DNA from: Labia minor
Taxonomy: Eukaryota > Arthropoda > Insecta > Dermaptera > Spongiphoridae
Assembly (NCBI GenBank): GCA_963082975.1
Contig: OY720350.1
Span: 51,786,734-51,850,733, forward strand
Length of the DNA: 64,000 bases
Direction of reading: 5' to 3'
Position 1 is the first letter of the stretch; each line of letters opens with the position of its first letter. Positions 31,035 to 44,371 of the stretch are shown here, in pieces. The position numbers and the translations under genes are program-made. The notes beneath the pieces were generated by a model, which worked only from the letters and a program-made list of their open reading frames with translations, was not told where the DNA came from and did no database searches.

Positions 31035-31797
31035 TGAGGCCAGCAGGATCAAGGGGGCAATAAAACGCTGATGTTGTTTGTAGAATCGGTATTTATTGCT
31101 TGACGTGTTCGGGAGTGTAGAGGTTACAAATTCGGTGTTGTTGAAGTCGCTGAAGGTGGCCGAAGGCGGATCGTCGGTGTGGGATCCAGAGTACGAAGTC
31201 CTCTCGGAGTGCTGCTAGATGGCCCTGGGCGGTCGGTGATGTGGCCGGGTCGGATGATGGTCCGTGAGCAGTGTGCGGGGACCGGAGGGCGACTCGTGGA
31301 CGACGGTCTGGAGGACGGTCACTGGACGATGCCCGTGGCCCGGAGGATGGTCAGTGGATGATGCTCGTGGCCCAGAGGACGATGCTCGGGCCTGGGGGGT
31401 AGTGGTGGCTTGCGGAATCTCGATCTGCCTACTCCCCGCAAGCCGGAATGGTGAGGAAGGGAATGATGGTGACGGAGGCCGAGCCGTGGCAATGAGGGCC
31501 GTAGGCAACCGGAGCGGTGAGGCCCGGAGGTAGCCGTCCGTCGGGGTCCCCAAGTGAGGGGACCCGTGTAGGAGAGGATGGTTAGGAGTGGAGGGTGAGG
31601 ATAGGACTGGGTGCCGGACTGCTGTTGGGCTGCCCTTATATACCTCCAGCAAGCGCCTCTGGCCCGCCCTATTGGGCGTGTCCGGGGGCGGAGTTATTTC
31701 TTCTCGAAACGCCTGGAACCTTCTGGAAGTTTCTGAGAGCATCTCGAAACGTCTGGACTGTTCTGGAGCCTTCGAGCATGATTTGTGTGACGCCACA
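31035..31797 (-). mobile_element. Solo LTR, 763 bp (TRIM family), copy 1
   Basis: On the minus strand it starts TGTGGCGTCACAC and ends GCTGGCCTCA, flanked by AATA on both sides. It is GC-rich against AT-rich surroundings. A TATATAAG box (31635-31642) and an AATAAA (31092-31097) are in the right order for an LTR promoter and polyadenylation site. In copy 2 of the duplication the same site carries LTR, internal DNA and LTR, so this is a solo LTR left by recombination. It lacks one 33-bp minisatellite unit that both copy-2 LTRs have. Confidence 0.82.
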
Positions 31798-32736
31798 AAT
31801 ATAAGAAATTTATATTTTTTTGATTTATAATTATATTATATGAATTTTGAAAATAATCAGCACATCTTCCTATTTTTTAAATAAATAAGTTTTAATAGGA
31901 TTAATATATATATATTGAAATTTAAAAAATATTTCAATAAGTATATTTAAAGAAATATAAAATTTTATATATGATTTTTAATTTTTAAATAATTTTAATT
32001 TAACTTTTAATAAAATTTAATTAATGAGATCTGATAGAATATTTAAGATGAATTCTTTTCAAAGATTTGAATGAAAAATTTATAAATTTATTTGGGTATA
32101 GGTATGAATAAAAAATTATAAAAATGCACTTTATAAAATTTAATTTTTATTGAAATATTTTTTTTTTAAAGTTCACTAATCTTCCTTTTAATTAATAAAA
32201 ATAAATAATAAAATTACAATTAATTCTTGATTAGCGACTGATTAAGGGATGATTTCAGTGGAGAGGCCGCTTAGCGTTTTACACACAGCAGGGAAGGGGA
32301 ACGAATGGGTTCGAGCAGGCCGGGCGGCAAGAGGAGGTCAAGCCAGGCGTTGGAGGGGCTTGGAGAGGGGCGAGCGGGGAGTGGAGAGGTGAGCGCTCTA
32401 CTGCAAATTATTTCAAATAAAATACATATTAAAATAAAATAAAATAAACAAATATTAATTTTTAAAATTAGTGGTGATTTAGAATGCATCTTAAATCGAA
32501 TCAATAAGTTTAATTCTATTAATTCTATTAAATCAATAAGCTTAATTTTATTCAAAGATCTTAATGAAAATTTAAAAAAAAATTATAAATATATCAGTAA
32601 GAAGTTCATTAATGAAATTATCATATTTTGAAAAAAAAACAAGGAGGTGGCATATTAATGTAAATGGTTCAATTTAAATTTAAAATTGTTTGCCGAATGT
32701 GATATAATTTTAATTTAATGTAAATATATTTCATAA
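31798..32736. other. AT-rich intergenic DNA with a GC-rich island (copy at 54234-55172)
   Basis: Most of this is AT-rich and featureless. Bases about 32240-32400 are GC-rich (gagcaggccgggcggcaagag; ggcttggagaggggcgagcg) with abrupt edges, so probably a piece of another element, but I recognise no ends, gene or RNA in it. Confidence 0.4.
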
Positions 32737-33249
32737 ATAAGTTGACCTGTGGCCAGGTCCGAACCGACCGACGGTTTGAAGTAAATTAATTTCCAGCTAC
32801 AGAAACAATTTCAAATAATTTAAATGTATCTATTAATGCAATAAAAAACAGATATGTATAGAACATAAATATTTTTAATTTTATTATATTTATAATATAT
32901 AAGTAGCAGCTGGCTGTGACCTCATGAAGGGCTGGGTAACGTCATATAATTTAAAATTAAGGAAAAACTAATAAAGATGATTTTTCCCGAGGATAAAGCC
33001 AATACAAAATGCATGATTCGTGGTGATATATAAAAATCTCCACATGTGAAATTTAGTGTGAAAACAATACATCCCTTACTATCGTCGGTCGGTAAAAATT
33101 GAATAATATTGGGTTTATTCACGGATGATATTATTATTTATGTAAACCGAGACATTTTTATCTCCCGGAGAATTTTTGCGGGAACACTGGGACAGAATAC
33201 ACATAAGAATAAGCAAAATGATCGTATGGGATTTGTAAGTCACCTAAAG
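32737..33249 (+). repeat. Shortened repeat A plus flank, cut by a hAT transposon
   Basis: This is the left half of the 1.2-kb composite repeat (compare 21779-22290), with both TGACGTCA sites decayed (tgacctca, taacgtca). It stops at 33249 where the hAT element begins. The same sequence is at 55173-55685. Confidence 0.7.
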
Positions 33250-34604
33250 CAGTGCTCCGCAACGTTTTTTTATTCGTGGCACACCAAAAGCTTTTTCTGG
33301 TTTTCACGGCACACCAAATTTAATAGGTATAAATATAATAAAACAACACGTATACACATCAGAAAATAATACATTAATTAATATTTTAATTCGTTTTATT
33401 TTACATATTTACGGTATTATATGTACATAACATATATAATTAATTACAAAACTACATTAATACAAAAAAATAGGCAAAAAGGGTAATTAATGTGATACTT
33501 GAGCTTGTTTCAAGGAACACAAGTATTTTATATTGGGCTCGATATTTGATAGTGCAACTCGAAGTTCTTGATCGAGATTTTTTAAGCAAGACCGCTTATC
33601 ATTTTTAATTAAAAGAAGTGTCGAAAAGCTTTGTTCGCATGAATATGTCGTTGAAAAGGGGATTAAAATTGAAATAGCCTGTTTTGAAATTTGAGGATAT
33701 TCATTCTTAGCCGAAATCCAGAAAACATCCAATGGAACTTCTCCAAAAGTAAGTTTTAACGTCCCGTCGTTACTCAGTTCAATAAACTCTTCTTTAAATT
33801 TAAGAGAAAATGCATCAACAGATTTTTTTGCATTAGTTGCAAAAGGATTGCGAATCCAATCATATTCTTCACTTTTAATCGAATGAAAATAGTAGTCGAA
33901 ATTATTTTCCAGTGTTGTTAAATGGGATTGGGCCAGATCGATAATTAATTGCCTATTTTCAATTATTGTATTATGAACCCTTTGAAACATTTCTAAAGAG
34001 TTGTTACTTAGTTCATTCTGCCAAAGTTCCAGTTTATTTTTGAACCCTTGCAATTTGTCGGAACAGGTTAATAAGTTTTCATTCGGACCTTGCATTTTTC
34101 TATTAAGTTCATTAAGATGGTCGAAAATGTCAGCCATATATGCAAGTTTGGCGATCCAACTGTTATCTTCGAAGTGCTGGCCGAGTTCGGGCATATTTTG
34201 ATTTAGTAAAAACTGATGCACTTCACAGCGAAGTTCAAACAATCTAGCCAACACTTTTCCTCGGGATAACCAACGTACTTCAGTATAAAATAATAAAGAT
34301 TTATGTTCTGAACCCATTTCTTCACAAAGAATTTCGAAAATTCTTGTATTTAAAGCTCTTGATTTAATAAAATTTATAATTTTGATGCATTCATTCATAG
34401 TTTTTAAAAGTTGTTCTGGTAAATTCTTCACCATCAATACTTCCCGATGTATGCAGCAATGTGTAAATTGTATTGCCGGATTTTGTTGTTTTACAAAGGC
34501 AACAAAACCCTTTATGTTACCAGTCATTGCTGCGGCGCCATCAGTACAAATACTCATGCAGTTACTCCATTGTAGATTATGTATTTTGAAGAAATCATCA
34601 GTTA
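33250..34604 (-). pseudogene. Truncated hAT transposon and transposase fragment, copy 1
   Basis: The left end CAGTGCTCCGCAACG is present, followed by GGCACACC subterminal motifs. The minus-strand transposase frame (33487 to 34604) keeps the C-terminal ~371 residues, including the second catalytic Asp in ICTDGAAAM and the CEQSFS dimerisation region. The BED zinc finger and first catalytic Asp are missing because the sequence switches at 34604/34605 to the start of the second duplication unit. It cannot make an active enzyme. Confidence 0.9.
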
Positions 34605-35434
34605 GTATTTGCCCACCCCTGAACTAATGACAAGTACTAAGCCCGTGTACTAAGCTTTCAGCGATTTTGATTTTTTTCCTTCAAATTATTCGGAAAAAAA
34701 GTTTTCTTTTGTTTTTGTTTTTTTCAATTTATGAGGCAAATTTCATTCTCGTTTCGACTCAATTAAATTAAGTGTAACATCATGAGGTAAAAATTGATAA
34801 TCCTAAAAATAATGAGGACATTTTTGACATTCGATCAAACTTAAGATAATTATTGAATCTTGAAATTGCTTGAAATAAATGTGAGCCTTTGTTTCTAGTA
34901 ATTTTTCATTCAAAATTTACTTATTATTCTTTGACGGAACATTGTAAAAATAAAAAGAATCTCCGAATATACAAAATTATTCATTGAGAGTCAATTCAAA
35001 TAAATAGGATTATCAATTGAAACAAAAATCACTATCAGATTAACTAACATATCTACAAAAACGTTTATATTTGCGATCAGTGTAGCAAAGAAATTTTAAT
35101 AAAATTGCACCAACTTTTTGATCATACCTCGTACAGCTCTAAAATCATTAAGTTAAAATGGGAAGATTGAGCTCGAATGAAAGAAAAATGATTAGGGAAA
35201 AGTTTATTTATGAAAAAAAAACTAGTGAGTTAAATGAGATAAATATGTAAATATATTTATTTTAAATAAAATTAAATATATATTCATAATTTTTTTAAAT
35301 TTTTTTAATAATAAACATTCCAGAGAAATGAAGAAATTTGTACTTATATTGAGTTTGAATTTTAGATGAAATTTTTTGGATAAATAATTACTAATCCAAA
35401 AAATTATTTTGTTTTTTAAAATTTGTAATAATAC

Positions 35435-35584
35435 CTTAATAATATCTTCTATGATTATATAATTGCCCATAAATGGAAGATTACACATAGCATTTAGAAA
35501 AAAAATTAATAAAACAATCCATCGTTTACGATAAAGTTTGTATTCCAAATTAGTTGTTAAATGTTGTTTGGAAATTGTTTCCAT
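35435..35584 (-). pseudogene. Orphan first exon of the FLVCR-like gene
   Basis: It is identical to exon 1 at 14036-14185, with the same ATG and GT donor. The other six exons are not present downstream in this copy, because the duplication starts within intron 1. It encodes 50 residues including the first membrane helix. On the same strand, the next recognisable coding sequence is the truncated hAT transposase at 33487-34604. Confidence 0.85.
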
Positions 35585-35694
35585 TATAAGAAGAAATCTG
35601 AAATTTAAATACAAATATAATAGTTGAAGATCATAGAAAAAATATAGTTGGAAGAGTACTATTATTACACAAATTATAAAATATTATATATTTA

Positions 35695-35916
35695 GGGTAA
35701 ACGTACAAGTAGTTCACCACTGTACCAGTAATTGACCATTTGATCAAAATAAGTTTTTTAATTTCTCTGTTTCATTGTTAAGCAATCCGGAAGAGGCTCT
35801 TTTTGATATTTACAAAACATCTCATGCTTAATTTGAAATTAAAAAGCTTATTTTGATAAAAAAATCTATGAAATGGTCAATTACTAGTACAGTGGTCAAC
35901 TACTTGTATGTTTACT
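35695..35916. mobile_element. Foldback MITE, second copy
   Basis: Same as 14296-14517, carried within the large duplication. Confidence 0.7.
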
Positions 35917-36822
35917 CTAGTTACTTTTTAATTTGAAAGTTCTTAGGTCCAACAACCACATTTCCCTAACCATCTTTATCCAATCCCTATTCTCACTATA
36001 CTCTTTTAATATATTATTATAAATAGCACATACCACTTAAATTAATTCTCCTTTTGGTATAACACTTTATAGTACCATGCATTAGTATTAGTAGTATGTT
36101 GTATCAATATAGTGCTGTTTCAATTGTGTTATGATGGTCTGTTCTGATTATAAATATATGAATTTTCGATTTTATTTTTTTCAACCTCTTTGTTATCTTT
36201 AGTTTGAAATATTAAAAACAAATATTTCATTATTTTAATTAGAGGAAAATAATTCTTTTTTTAAATATAAACATTTTTTTAATATGGATGAATGGTATTT
36301 TATTTATGTAATAATTCCTCTATCTAATTAATAAAAAATATATTTTTACTTTGTTATAAAACAATATTTTTAAACTTTATATACATAATAACAAACATAT
36401 TATGAAAATATTGTTTTATGGCTGTAATTTGGTTTTATTTATTGTATATTCAGTAGATAAACTTATTGTGTTTAATTTATTATATTTTAGATAAATACAT
36501 AAAAAACTTGACAAATTTTGAATTTGATAATAATATAATAGTTCATCAAAAACCCATATGATGTCACTAAAAATAATGTCAAATATAAAAATAATGATGA
36601 CATTTAATTTAAATATAATATGGAATAAAATATAAATAATTATTTCAAAATTAAAAATTATGTAACAGAGTGTTTTAATAAAAATCTATTACTTATATGT
36701 ATATAAAGGCCAAATTTAAAGAATTATGATTTTTTTTATAAATTTATATGTTAACTGATAATTTTCAGATTATTCATGTTTTTGTGTCAATTGGTGTCAA
36801 TCGTGTCAATCCATTAATTATT

Positions 36823-39800
36823 ATGCGTCGTCATTTAACAACATTCCCATTAAATGATATTGGGTTGAAAAAATTACTTCAAAATGGATATATCTATAAG
36901 GATGATCTTTATGAAAATCAAAGTATTAAAATCTATTTATTTTAAATTTCTTCAAAATATACGTTTCTTTTCTTTTTTATAAATAGAAATTTCGCCAAAG
37001 GTTATTCAAATATTGAATAAAACAAATAATTCTCCAAATATTTTTTCAATATCAAAAATAGAAATACAAACTGCATTTAATATATTGCAAGAGGAAGAAA
37101 ATACACCACGAATTGTCTCATTAAGTCGTTCATTAGATCATTTACTTGGTGGAGGGTTTCCTTGTGGAAAAATCATTGAATTATTTGGACCACCGGGATC
37201 AGGAAAAACTCAAATTTGGTAAAGAGATTATAAAATTATCCTATGTATATTTATTGGCTTTTTTTTTAAATTAGGCAATTTGAAAATAATTTTAGCCTAC
37301 AACTCTCTGTATCGGTACAAATACCAAAAAGTCTTGGAGGACTCGAGGGTGAAGCAATTTTCATAGATACCGATCATGGATTTTCACTTAATCGTATTCA
37401 AGGTTGTAATTTTCAAAATTGATTTAAGAATTATAACTGTTCATGCATACAATACAATATAAGTCTATATTGAATGTAAAGTCAGTTTTTGTGGAATGTA
37501 ATTGATGAGTAATATTAATTATGAAAATGATTAATATTTGAGGAGAGATTTTTTGATTAATTAGTAGAGAATTCTTGAAATTTAGAAAATCTTAAAAGAT
37601 ATAATTTCATAAATTTCCAAATTTTATTCAGGGAATCTCTTAACATTATCGACGTTTAACATAATCTAAAAACATTTTTTTATTGGTTTTCTTTACTTTT
37701 AAAAAGGATGAATGTTTAGTTATTAATTTTTTTTTTAATATAAATAATTTTATCACATTAATCTGTTTAAATATAGATAAATTTTAATTTTCATCATTTA
37801 ATATTTTTCTTTCAGAAATGTCAGCTTCATGTATTCATCAATTAAAAGAAAATCTTCCGGATTCTTTAAAAGAGAATTGGACATTAAATTCTTTATTAAA
37901 TGGAATTCGTCATATTCATGTTACTACCATTCCGGAACTATTTGCATGTCTTTTTCGACTTAATGATATATTAAAGAATGATTCAAAGGTTTTTTTATTT
38001 GTTTTTTAATTAATTTTTTTATATGTGTAGAGTTCTGGATGCAATCTTTACAAATACATCTTTAGATAAAAATCAAAGGAAATATATTATAATTTATCGC
38101 TTAGTATCATATTTTCTTTTAAAACAAATTCTTGATAACATAATGGTATCTACGGAAGAATATTTTTAAATAATTTATACTTTGAAAAACCTTTTCCAGT
38201 TTTTGACCTTTGCATGTCATTATATATTGATTTATTTATTGGTGTTTATTCATTACAATTATAAAGTGACAAAGAAATAAAAACATTTGATTAAAAAATA
38301 TTAATTCTTTAATCAACTATATATATATATATATATAATACTAATATACTATATAAAAATAAATGGGTTAATTGCCATTTGATAAATGATGATTATTGTT
38401 TTCACTTTCATTTAAGCATATATATTATTATTATACGGTTAGTGTTATTATGATTTATATGTTTATTTTATTAATATGAAAAAGGTACAATTACAATATT
38501 ATTTTCATAGAATTTGAGAATTGAAACGAAATTATTATCATGGTAAATAATAAAATATGAATGAATAAACTAAAAACGAAAAATAAAATTTTATTTCATT
38601 TATTTTAATTATTAAATATAATTATATATACTTATTAAATTGTATTTTAATTTATATCTTTTTTAGATACGTCTAATTGTAATAGATAGCATTGCTTTTC
38701 TATTCCGTGATGGTGAAAAGAGAACTAAAGATAGAACTTCACAAATTTTTACACTTTTACAGCAATTGGATTATTTTGCTCAAACTTATAAAATCGCTGT
38801 AAGATTTTTATTTATAATTCTATATTATATCTATTATTTTTATTGTATTTATGTTATTATTATTACATTTAAATTATATTTATCACTTCATAGTTTACCT
38901 TTTACTTTTATATAAAAACAGTGAAGAAATTTTTTTTTGTACAAATCATTTTATTGTATTTAAAATTTATAAATTTTTCCTACTTTGACGGTAGTATCAC
39001 AAAATATGTTTTTTAATGCTTCATAAGCGTAATTAAAATTACTGGCTATTATTTTTTTGTTTGATAGCTTGGAACAGAAAGGTTTTTGGTAATTAATCAG
39101 AGAATGTTGGGAAATGAGACAGAAATTCACATGTGAGACTGAATCATTGAAATTATTTTTCAGTTTTTATGTCACCTTTAACTTCCCCTGAAGGTATTTC
39201 TACATTTTCTAGATCAACTGGTGGTTGAGGTTCGTGGGTCTAGTCCCAGGATCATCGTGTGTAATTTTAATACTTGGTCGAGATAGATTGGGGAAGACGC
39301 GGAATAACTTAAGAGTTAAAATAAAACCCTGTTAGAGATACATTCTCTTGTCAAAATTGTTTAGACTTTCCCCAGGACGGATATTTTATATTTTTAAACT
39401 TAAGTTTGATCTGTGACTTGATCAATACACAAAACATCCACCAGATTATTGATTTTGATATTATAAAGATGCTACTGGAAAACTAACTGACATTTGAAAT
39501 GGTAGTTAAGGTAATTTAATGTAACATTGTCATGGTGAGTAGTCATATTAATGATAATATCGTTGGTCAAGGACGGCCCCAAGCCCAGCTGCAAAAGGAG
39601 GGTTAGACGTAGGGCTAACAACCCTACTCTGTAAAAACCCACTTGTTAAAAAACGTGAACAAAAGCCTCGGATCCGGACTGATACAATGAAAACGACAAG
39701 GCAATGAAAAAATGACATGGGATTAGGAGCTTGGAATATTTTAAGCTGTTTGTGCACCAGGAGCATCTGCGAAGGCTATTGAAGAGATTGGTAGATACAA

Positions 39801-41138
39801 CCTCGATATCACAGCAGTTCAGGAAATAAGATGGCCAGAAAACGGTAACATCAAAATAGGCAAGCATATAGTTTTCTTTAGCGGAAACAATGCTAGACTC
39901 CATCAATTTGGCACTGGGTTTGTTATAACGGAAGATAATCTACTCTTGATTAATTTTTTGATTATATTTGATATTGGAAATTTGCACATTTGTCCATTCA
40001 TTATATTATCAGAAAATAAAATCATCCAGAAAGAAAAGGAAAAAAGACAAGTAAAGTGATTGGACAAATATTAAGATCACGAATACTAAAATCTAAAGTA
40101 GAATCTCGAAAGAATCAACCCCATATATATAGTATATATATATATATATTATTATTATTATTATTGTTAATTGAATTGAATCAATACTCATCTGACAATT
40201 TGATTGTGCTGCACTTCAAGAACTAAAATTTAATTAAAAAATACGTGCAAAAAATTAAATTGTCCCCAGGGGTTCTGTGTGCCAAGATGAGCCGCTTCCC
40301 TTATTAAAAAAATTATTATTTATTTCAATTAAATATCAACTCTATATTTTTATATTAATTATTAATTAATTAGCTATTAATCTAAATATTACGTAAGATA
40401 TATGTGAACATTTTGAATATTGTTTCGAAATTGTGACAATAAAAAACAATAACAAATTATTTTCTTTTTAAGGTGTTGTTGACAAATCAAGTAACAACAA
40501 GAATTGATGAAAATGGTGAAGCATCAATTATTCCAGCAATGGGTGATACATTTCCAAGTCGTATAAATATTAGGGTCTTATTGGGAACTGAAGGAAATAT
40601 TACATTTCATTACCATGCTGCTGTTCTGGTAAAGTCGAGTAATCACGAAGAGAATTCAGCTATTTTTAAAGTAATTTAGCCATTTTTCATAGCTTATTGG
40701 ATTTATATCCAATCAATAATTATTATAATTATTATAATTATTAACATTTAAATAACATTTATAAAAAAAACTAGGTGGACATTATTATGAGATTTAAAAT
40801 CTAAATATTGTGAAAATTAATTTATATCTTAAAGTAATGAAATATACATATATTATTTTTATAATATAAATATATATTTTGTAAAAAGCTATTAAAATAT
40901 TAATTTCATTTTAAATTGGCGGCCAAAAGTTTTTACGGTTTGAGGAGACATATTAAAATAAATTTTATTGTATTATCATCAAAAATAATGAAAATATCTA
41001 TTTATAATTTTTCATCTAAAATTTAATGAATCATTTAGTTATTTATATTTTGCTTTTATTACTTATTATTTTCTATAAATATATCAATTTTTGTTTTGAT
41101 TTCAGATTACTAAAGAAGGAATTCGTGATTGTGGATAA
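36823..41138 (+). CDS. RAD51C: RAD51C recombinase paralogue, seven exons, copy 2
   Basis: Exons are 36823-36922, 36987-37218, 37296-37402, 37816-37988, 38667-38798, 40473-40670 and 41106-41138. The coding sequence and introns match copy 1, including the Walker A and B motifs, so the predicted 324-residue protein is the same. The alternative upstream ATG is at 36748. It has the same 5' flank as copy 1, back to 34605, so both copies should share promoter elements. If the duplication is real the genome has two functional doses; if it is an assembly artefact this is the same gene seen twice. Confidence 0.92.
39559..39954 (+). pseudogene. RTE-like LINE 5' fragment, second copy
   Basis: Same as 18160-18555, in intron 5 of RAD51C copy 2. 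Confidence 0.7.
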
Positions 41139-41441
41139 TTTATTAATTTTATAAAATTTTCTATTATTTATTAAATTTTATTGTAATTTTTTTATATATT
41201 GATTTATAATTAGAAAACCTTAATAAAACTATTATTTTTAAAAAAAATTTTTAAATACTAATCTTTTATAACACTCAGAATTTCGTTTTTTATATTTATA
41301 AATTTGTTCACATAAACCTTACCATCCTATCGACGGTCAGTAAAAATGGGCCTAAAATGCAAACCAAACAAACAGAGACTCATTTCATTTTCATCAATCC
41401 ATTTGAAAAGTATTTTTGTACGTGCATTAGTTGTATATATA

Positions 41442-41920
41442 CAGTAGAACCTCGGTAACTTAAAAACCTCTACAACTTCAAAAAATAATATGTTCCCCTC
41501 CCATCAGAGCTCAATTCCTCAATAACTTAAAATATGCAACCTCTATAACTTAAATAAGTAATCTCTATATCAGAAGCTGAAATCTTGAAGAAGCAAGAAT
41601 CAGTAGAAAATCTACAATGTAAAAGACGCAAAATTGCCGAATTCCCTAATTTAGAACAATGTGTGGTTCAAACAGTGTCGAAACAAAAACATCAGTGTTA
41701 GTGAACCTATACTGAAAGAAAAATCTGAAGAGTTCGCTAATTCGCTGAAAATCAAAAATTTTAAAGCCTGCAATGGATAGAGAATTTTAAGAAACGACAT
41801 GATTTAGCCTTTAAAAAAATGTTATTAACCTATCCCTAACATACACCCTTGATAACTTAAATCCTCTATAACTTAAAATATTTTGTTTCCCTTGGACTTT
41901 AACTTATCGAGGTTCTACTG
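41442..41920 (+). mobile_element. Non-autonomous pogo/Tigger element, second copy
   Basis: Same as 20043-20521, with TA flanks and 13-bp inverted ends. Confidence 0.75.
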
Positions 41921-42185
41921 TATATGTATATGTATATATATATATATATACATATACATATACAATTTACATTTATCTCCACGCAATGACGTAGCGTGTT
42001 CTATTATGTTGGGGGGGGGGGCACGGGGTGGTCCTGGGTTCTCCCCAGAAAAATTTTAAAATAAACAAAATAAATTATTTATTTATTCAAAACCTTTAGA
42101 GGTTTTTACCGCGACACACTTTTAACGGTTTAAAAATTTGTCGGCTCACAGAGAAAAAGATAAGTGTAAAAGTTTACCATATTGA

Positions 42186-42832
42186 AATAAGTTGACCTGT
42201 GGCCAGGTCCGAACCGACCGACTGTTTGAAATAAATTAATTTCCAGCTACAGAAACAATTTCAAATAATTTTAATATATCTATTAATGTAATAAAAAACA
42301 GATATGGATACATAAATAATAAATAAAACATTTTTAATTTTATTTTATTTATAATATATATGCAAGACCAGGCTGTGATGTCATGAATGCCTGGATGACG
42401 TCATATAATTTTAAATCAAGAAAAAACTAATAAATATGATTTTCCCGAGGATAAAACCAATACAAAGTGTATGATTCGTGGTAATATATAAAAAAATCTT
42501 CTTTGGTGTGAAAATAACCCTTTCCTTCCTATCGTCGATCGCTAATACTACCACTTCCGGTTTCCGGATTTGCACCAAAAGTTGATCAATTCATCCCACT
42601 GATGCATTAAGTAAATATACCAAATTTCATCAAAATCGGTTGAGCCGTTCAGGCTGTACACATCTATACGGACGGACAGACGGACAGACGGACAGACGGA
42701 CGGACAGACATCATGCTAAAAATACTTTTTTCTGTTTAGAAAATGCATGATTCGTGGAGATATGTAAAAATCTCCACATGTGAAATTTGGTGTGAAAACA
42801 ATACCTCCCTTACTATCGTCGGTCGGTAAAAA
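42186..42832 (+). repeat. Dispersed repeat A, second copy of 20787-21433
   Basis: Identical as read, including the length of the GGAC/AGAC microsatellite, which argues for very recent duplication or one allele read twice. Confidence 0.75.
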
Positions 42833-43177
42833 AGTGGTCCCAAAAACGGTTTACCTTTTTTTTAAACCATATTGAAAAATTTAGAAAAAAAGTCGGAAAT
42901 GTTTAAGAGTCTTATAATCTCGCGGTACAGTGGTTGAGAATCACTGGTTTAGACTTAGACCAAGAGGTAGCCAACCCAAATGATCTTGCGGGCCACTTTG
43001 GAAATGCATCATAACTTCGCGGGCCGCATATAAAATTATACATACCCATATTAGATTTAGACCCAATATATTGTTTGGTGTGACAAATTGAAAAATAATG
43101 AATGTTTATTATGTTTAATATTATTTTTACATATAAACATATATAATATAATAATAATGATACTGAATGCACATTGT

Positions 43178-44371
43178 AAATAAGTTGACCTGTGGCCAGG
43201 TCCGAACCGACCGATGGTTTGAAGTAAATTAATTTCCAGCTACAGAAACAATTTCAAATAATTTAAATGTATCTATTAATGCAATAAAAAACAGATATGT
43301 ATAGAACATAAATATTTTTTATTTTATTATATTTATAATATATAAGTAGTAGCTGGCTGTGACGTCATGAAGGGCTGGGTGACGTCATATAATTTAAAAT
43401 TAAGAAAAAACTAATGATGATTTTTTCCGAGGATAAAACCAATACAAAATGCAAGATTCGTGGTAAGCATGTAAAAATCTCCACATGTGAAATTTGGTGT
43501 GAAAACAATACCTCCCTAATATCGTCGGTCGGTAAAAATTGAATAATATTGGGTTTATTCACGGATGATATTATTATTTATGTAAACCGAGACATTTTAT
43601 CTCCCGGAGAATTTTTGCGGGAACACTGAGACACACAGAATACACATAAGAATAAGCAAAATGATCGTACGGAATAAGAATATTTGATCTATCAAAATTA
43701 AAAAAATTTTTAGGAGATCTAATTTTATTTATTTATTTAAAATAAGTTGTACCACATGTTTATAATTAACAAAAATTATACATTAAGTTAATTTTTTAAA
43801 TAAGATTAACTATATATATTTTATTTCTTTCCAAATATGATTTATCAGTACAATGATAAGAAAATTTTTTTATAATTTATTAATATTAAATTATTATTGA
43901 GTATAGATATATTCGATTACAATATATTTATATTCATATGAAATAATTTCCATAATAAAAAAAAATAAAATATTTTTATATTTGGTAAATTAAAAAGAAA
44001 TAATAATGAAAAAGAGTTATATTTTTACAATATATATGATTTTTTTTATATTTTGTGATGTTTGCATTTTAATTTTAAATTGAGAATTAATTCTATCTAT
44101 AAAATATTTAAAATATATCAAAGTTTAAATTATGAAATTGAATATTTCAAAATGAAAATAAAAAGTTAAAGAAAATAATCGCGATATTCAATTATTTTTT
44201 TATTATTAATTAAATTAAAAAAAAAACAATTGAATATTTAATAGGGCCTCCTCCTTTCCCCATAAATTAGCCCTTCCAAGCCTCGCCTTCCGAAATTTCG
44301 AAAAATTAATAATAAAGAAAGTTCGCCTTAAGAAAAAAGATTAAAAAAAACTAAGGCGTTTGGTCTGTAGC
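43178..44371 (+). repeat. 1.2-kb composite repeat, second copy of 21779-22972
   Basis: Same sequence as in unit 1; see 21779-22972 for its structure. Confidence 0.7.

Larger units (their letters stand above)
13206..34604. repeat. Large tandem duplication, unit 1 (21.4 kb)
   Basis: Bases 13206 onward are repeated from 34605 at a constant offset of 21399 up to about 30363, 21400 after a 1-base A insertion beside an AT run, and 22436 beyond the solo-LTR/TRIM difference. Coding frames, introns and transposons match throughout. Unit 1 carries FLVCR exon 1, a full RAD51C gene, a full Gypsy element, a solo LTR and a truncated hAT transposon. Confidence 0.95.

Noticed and set aside
31179-31533. Plus-strand Gly/Arg-rich ORFs over the solo LTR
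   Set aside because: Opposite-strand shadows of the GC-rich LTR, with no motif and no support for expression.
31215-31796. 193-204 codon Pro/Ser-rich ORF (also 52615-53229 and 53618-54232)
   Set aside because: It lies wholly within the LTR U3/R region, spans the TATA box, and owes its length to GC-rich sequence with few stops. No known domain.
33487-34557. Independent 356-codon transposase gene
   Set aside because: It is the C-terminal piece of the hAT transposase cut by the duplication junction. The ATG is internal and the BED finger and first catalytic Asp are missing.
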